From NCBI GenBank assembly GCA_029937635.1, contig JAPYPM010000024.1:1-15719 (forward strand): a stretch of DNA of 15,719 nucleotides, read 5' to 3'. The notes below the pieces were generated by a model. It did not search any database. It saw only the letters and a list, made by a program, of their open reading frames with translations, and was not told where the DNA came from. Source of the stretch: Nitrospinaceae bacterium. Lineage in GTDB: Bacteria; Nitrospinota; Nitrospinia; Nitrospinales; VA-1. Each line of letters starts with the position of its first letter. Within the stretch, counting starts at the first letter, position 1. A program made the position numbers and the translations under genes. Below, one piece after another: positions 14,971 through 15,719 of this stretch.

Positions 14971-15719
14971 GTTTTTTTTCAAAATTAAGTTTTGGTTTTT
15001 TAGGGGTGGTTTTTTTTTCGGCGCTATTTGCCCCTTGGATTACCCCATACTCCTATGAAACTCAGAATACACTTAATACATTAGCAACACCGAGTTTTAG
15101 TCATTTAATGGGGACTGATCGATTAGGGCGTGATTTATTTTCGCGTCTTATATATGGGGCGCGTGTTTCTTTGTTTGTAGGCGTTTTGACTACACTGCTG
15201 GCGCTTTTAATAGGAGTAATTTACGGTTCCATTTCGGGTTACGTTGGAGGCCGAATAGATAGTTTTATGATGCGAGTTGTGGATGTTATATTTGCTCTCC
15301 CCGACATGTTGATGATAATACTTATAACAGTAATGATGGGTAGAGGTGTTGCTGGAATGTTTATTGCTCTTACACTTGTAAGTTGGGTGACAGTTGCGCG
15401 TTTGGTCAGAGGAGAAGTATTGCGAATCAAAGAAAAACAATTTATAGAAGCTGCTCGCGCATTAGGTGCAAGTAACTCAAGAATATTAATGCAGGAGATA
15501 CTGCCTAATATTTCTGGTTTGATGATCGTTACTCTGACCTTCAGAATCCCGGCGGCTATTTTATCGGAATCAACCTTAAGTTTTATTGGGTTAGGAATTG
15601 CTCCTCCATTTAGTAGTTGGGGAACTTTGGCTAATGAAGGCTGGAAGTCTATAAAGTTTTATCCTCACCTTATTCTATTTCCATCGCTCGCTATTTTTCT
15701 AACAATTTTAAGTTTCAAC
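14967..15719 (+). CDS. oppC: Oligopeptide-type ABC transporter permease OppC (cut by window edge)
   Basis: The second permease of the same importer. 251 residues are visible and the gene runs off the right edge, probably lacking only about 20-25 C-terminal residues. It starts with GTG at 14967, overlapping the oppB stop by four bases (GTGA), with AAGGG seven bases upstream; this implies translational coupling. Conserved features are APWITPYSY near the N-terminus, GTDRLGRDLFSRLIYGARVSL (49-69), YGSISGYVGG (86-95), the EAA loop FIEAARALGASNSRI (159-173), LSFIGLGIAPPFSSWGTL (204-221) and LLFP-like C-terminal helix. Compared with E. coli OppC the N-terminal cytoplasmic extension is about 35 residues shorter. 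Substrate-binding protein and ATPases are not in the window and may follow. Confidence 0.93.
   Translation, partial: MSFFSKLSFGFLGVVFFSALFAPWITPYSYETQNTLNTLATPSFSHLMGTDRLGRDLFSRLIYGARVSLFVGVLTTLLALLIGVIYGSISGYVGGRIDSFMMRVVDVIFALPDMLMIILITVMMGRGVAGMFIALTLVSWVTVARLVRGEVLRIKEKQFIEAARALGASNSRILMQEILPNISGLMIVTLTFRIPAAILSESTLSFIGLGIAPPFSSWGTLANEGWKSIKFYPHLILFPSLAIFLTILSFN

Overview
The window looks like bacterial chromosome from an AT-rich autotroph. The strongest clue is a complete two-gene ATP-citrate lyase operon (aclB-aclA, 6404-10437), a hallmark of the reductive TCA cycle. Together with hslV-xerC order, an IspB-type prenyl synthase and Opp-type permeases, this makes a marine nitrite-oxidiser-like lineage such as Nitrospinota my best guess. 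That guess is inference from gene content, not a proven assignment. No tRNA, rRNA, insertion sequence, CRISPR array or phage gene is visible.

Layout. (1) 1-1321, minus strand: xerC followed by hslV, which runs off the left edge; this is the classic dimer-resolution recombinase plus HslUV protease arrangement. (2) 1482-3611: poorly characterised small genes. These are a coiled-coil protein with a C-terminal membrane anchor (plus), then on the minus strand a small two-helix membrane protein, an unknown 165-residue protein and a YqeG-like HAD phosphatase. (3) 3876-6140: one 754-residue protein that joins an ATP-grasp ligase to an FMN-dependent alpha-hydroxy-acid dehydrogenase-like barrel through a cysteine-rich linker. 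(4) 6141-6403: a leader with a good sigma70-type promoter and a repeat/dyad cluster, in front of aclB and aclA; a strong terminator follows aclA. (5) 10537-11532, minus: a long-chain polyprenyl diphosphate synthase with its own promoter. (6) 11937-15719, plus: a family 2 glycosyltransferase, a secreted HEAT-repeat protein, oppB, and oppC, which is cut by the right edge.

How it fits together. AclB (citrate- and CoA-activating ATP-grasp subunit) and AclA (phosphohistidine/CoA-ligase-like half plus citryl-CoA lyase half) would cleave citrate to acetyl-CoA and oxaloacetate. AclA is unusually long (905 residues). Reading it against itself shows two citrate-synthase-like modules in tandem: a first that keeps some catalytic positions but lost others, and a second that keeps the rest. 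This and the ATP-grasp/FMN fusion are the two most unusual items. The prenyl synthase probably makes the quinone side chain, and OppBC imports peptides or related solutes.
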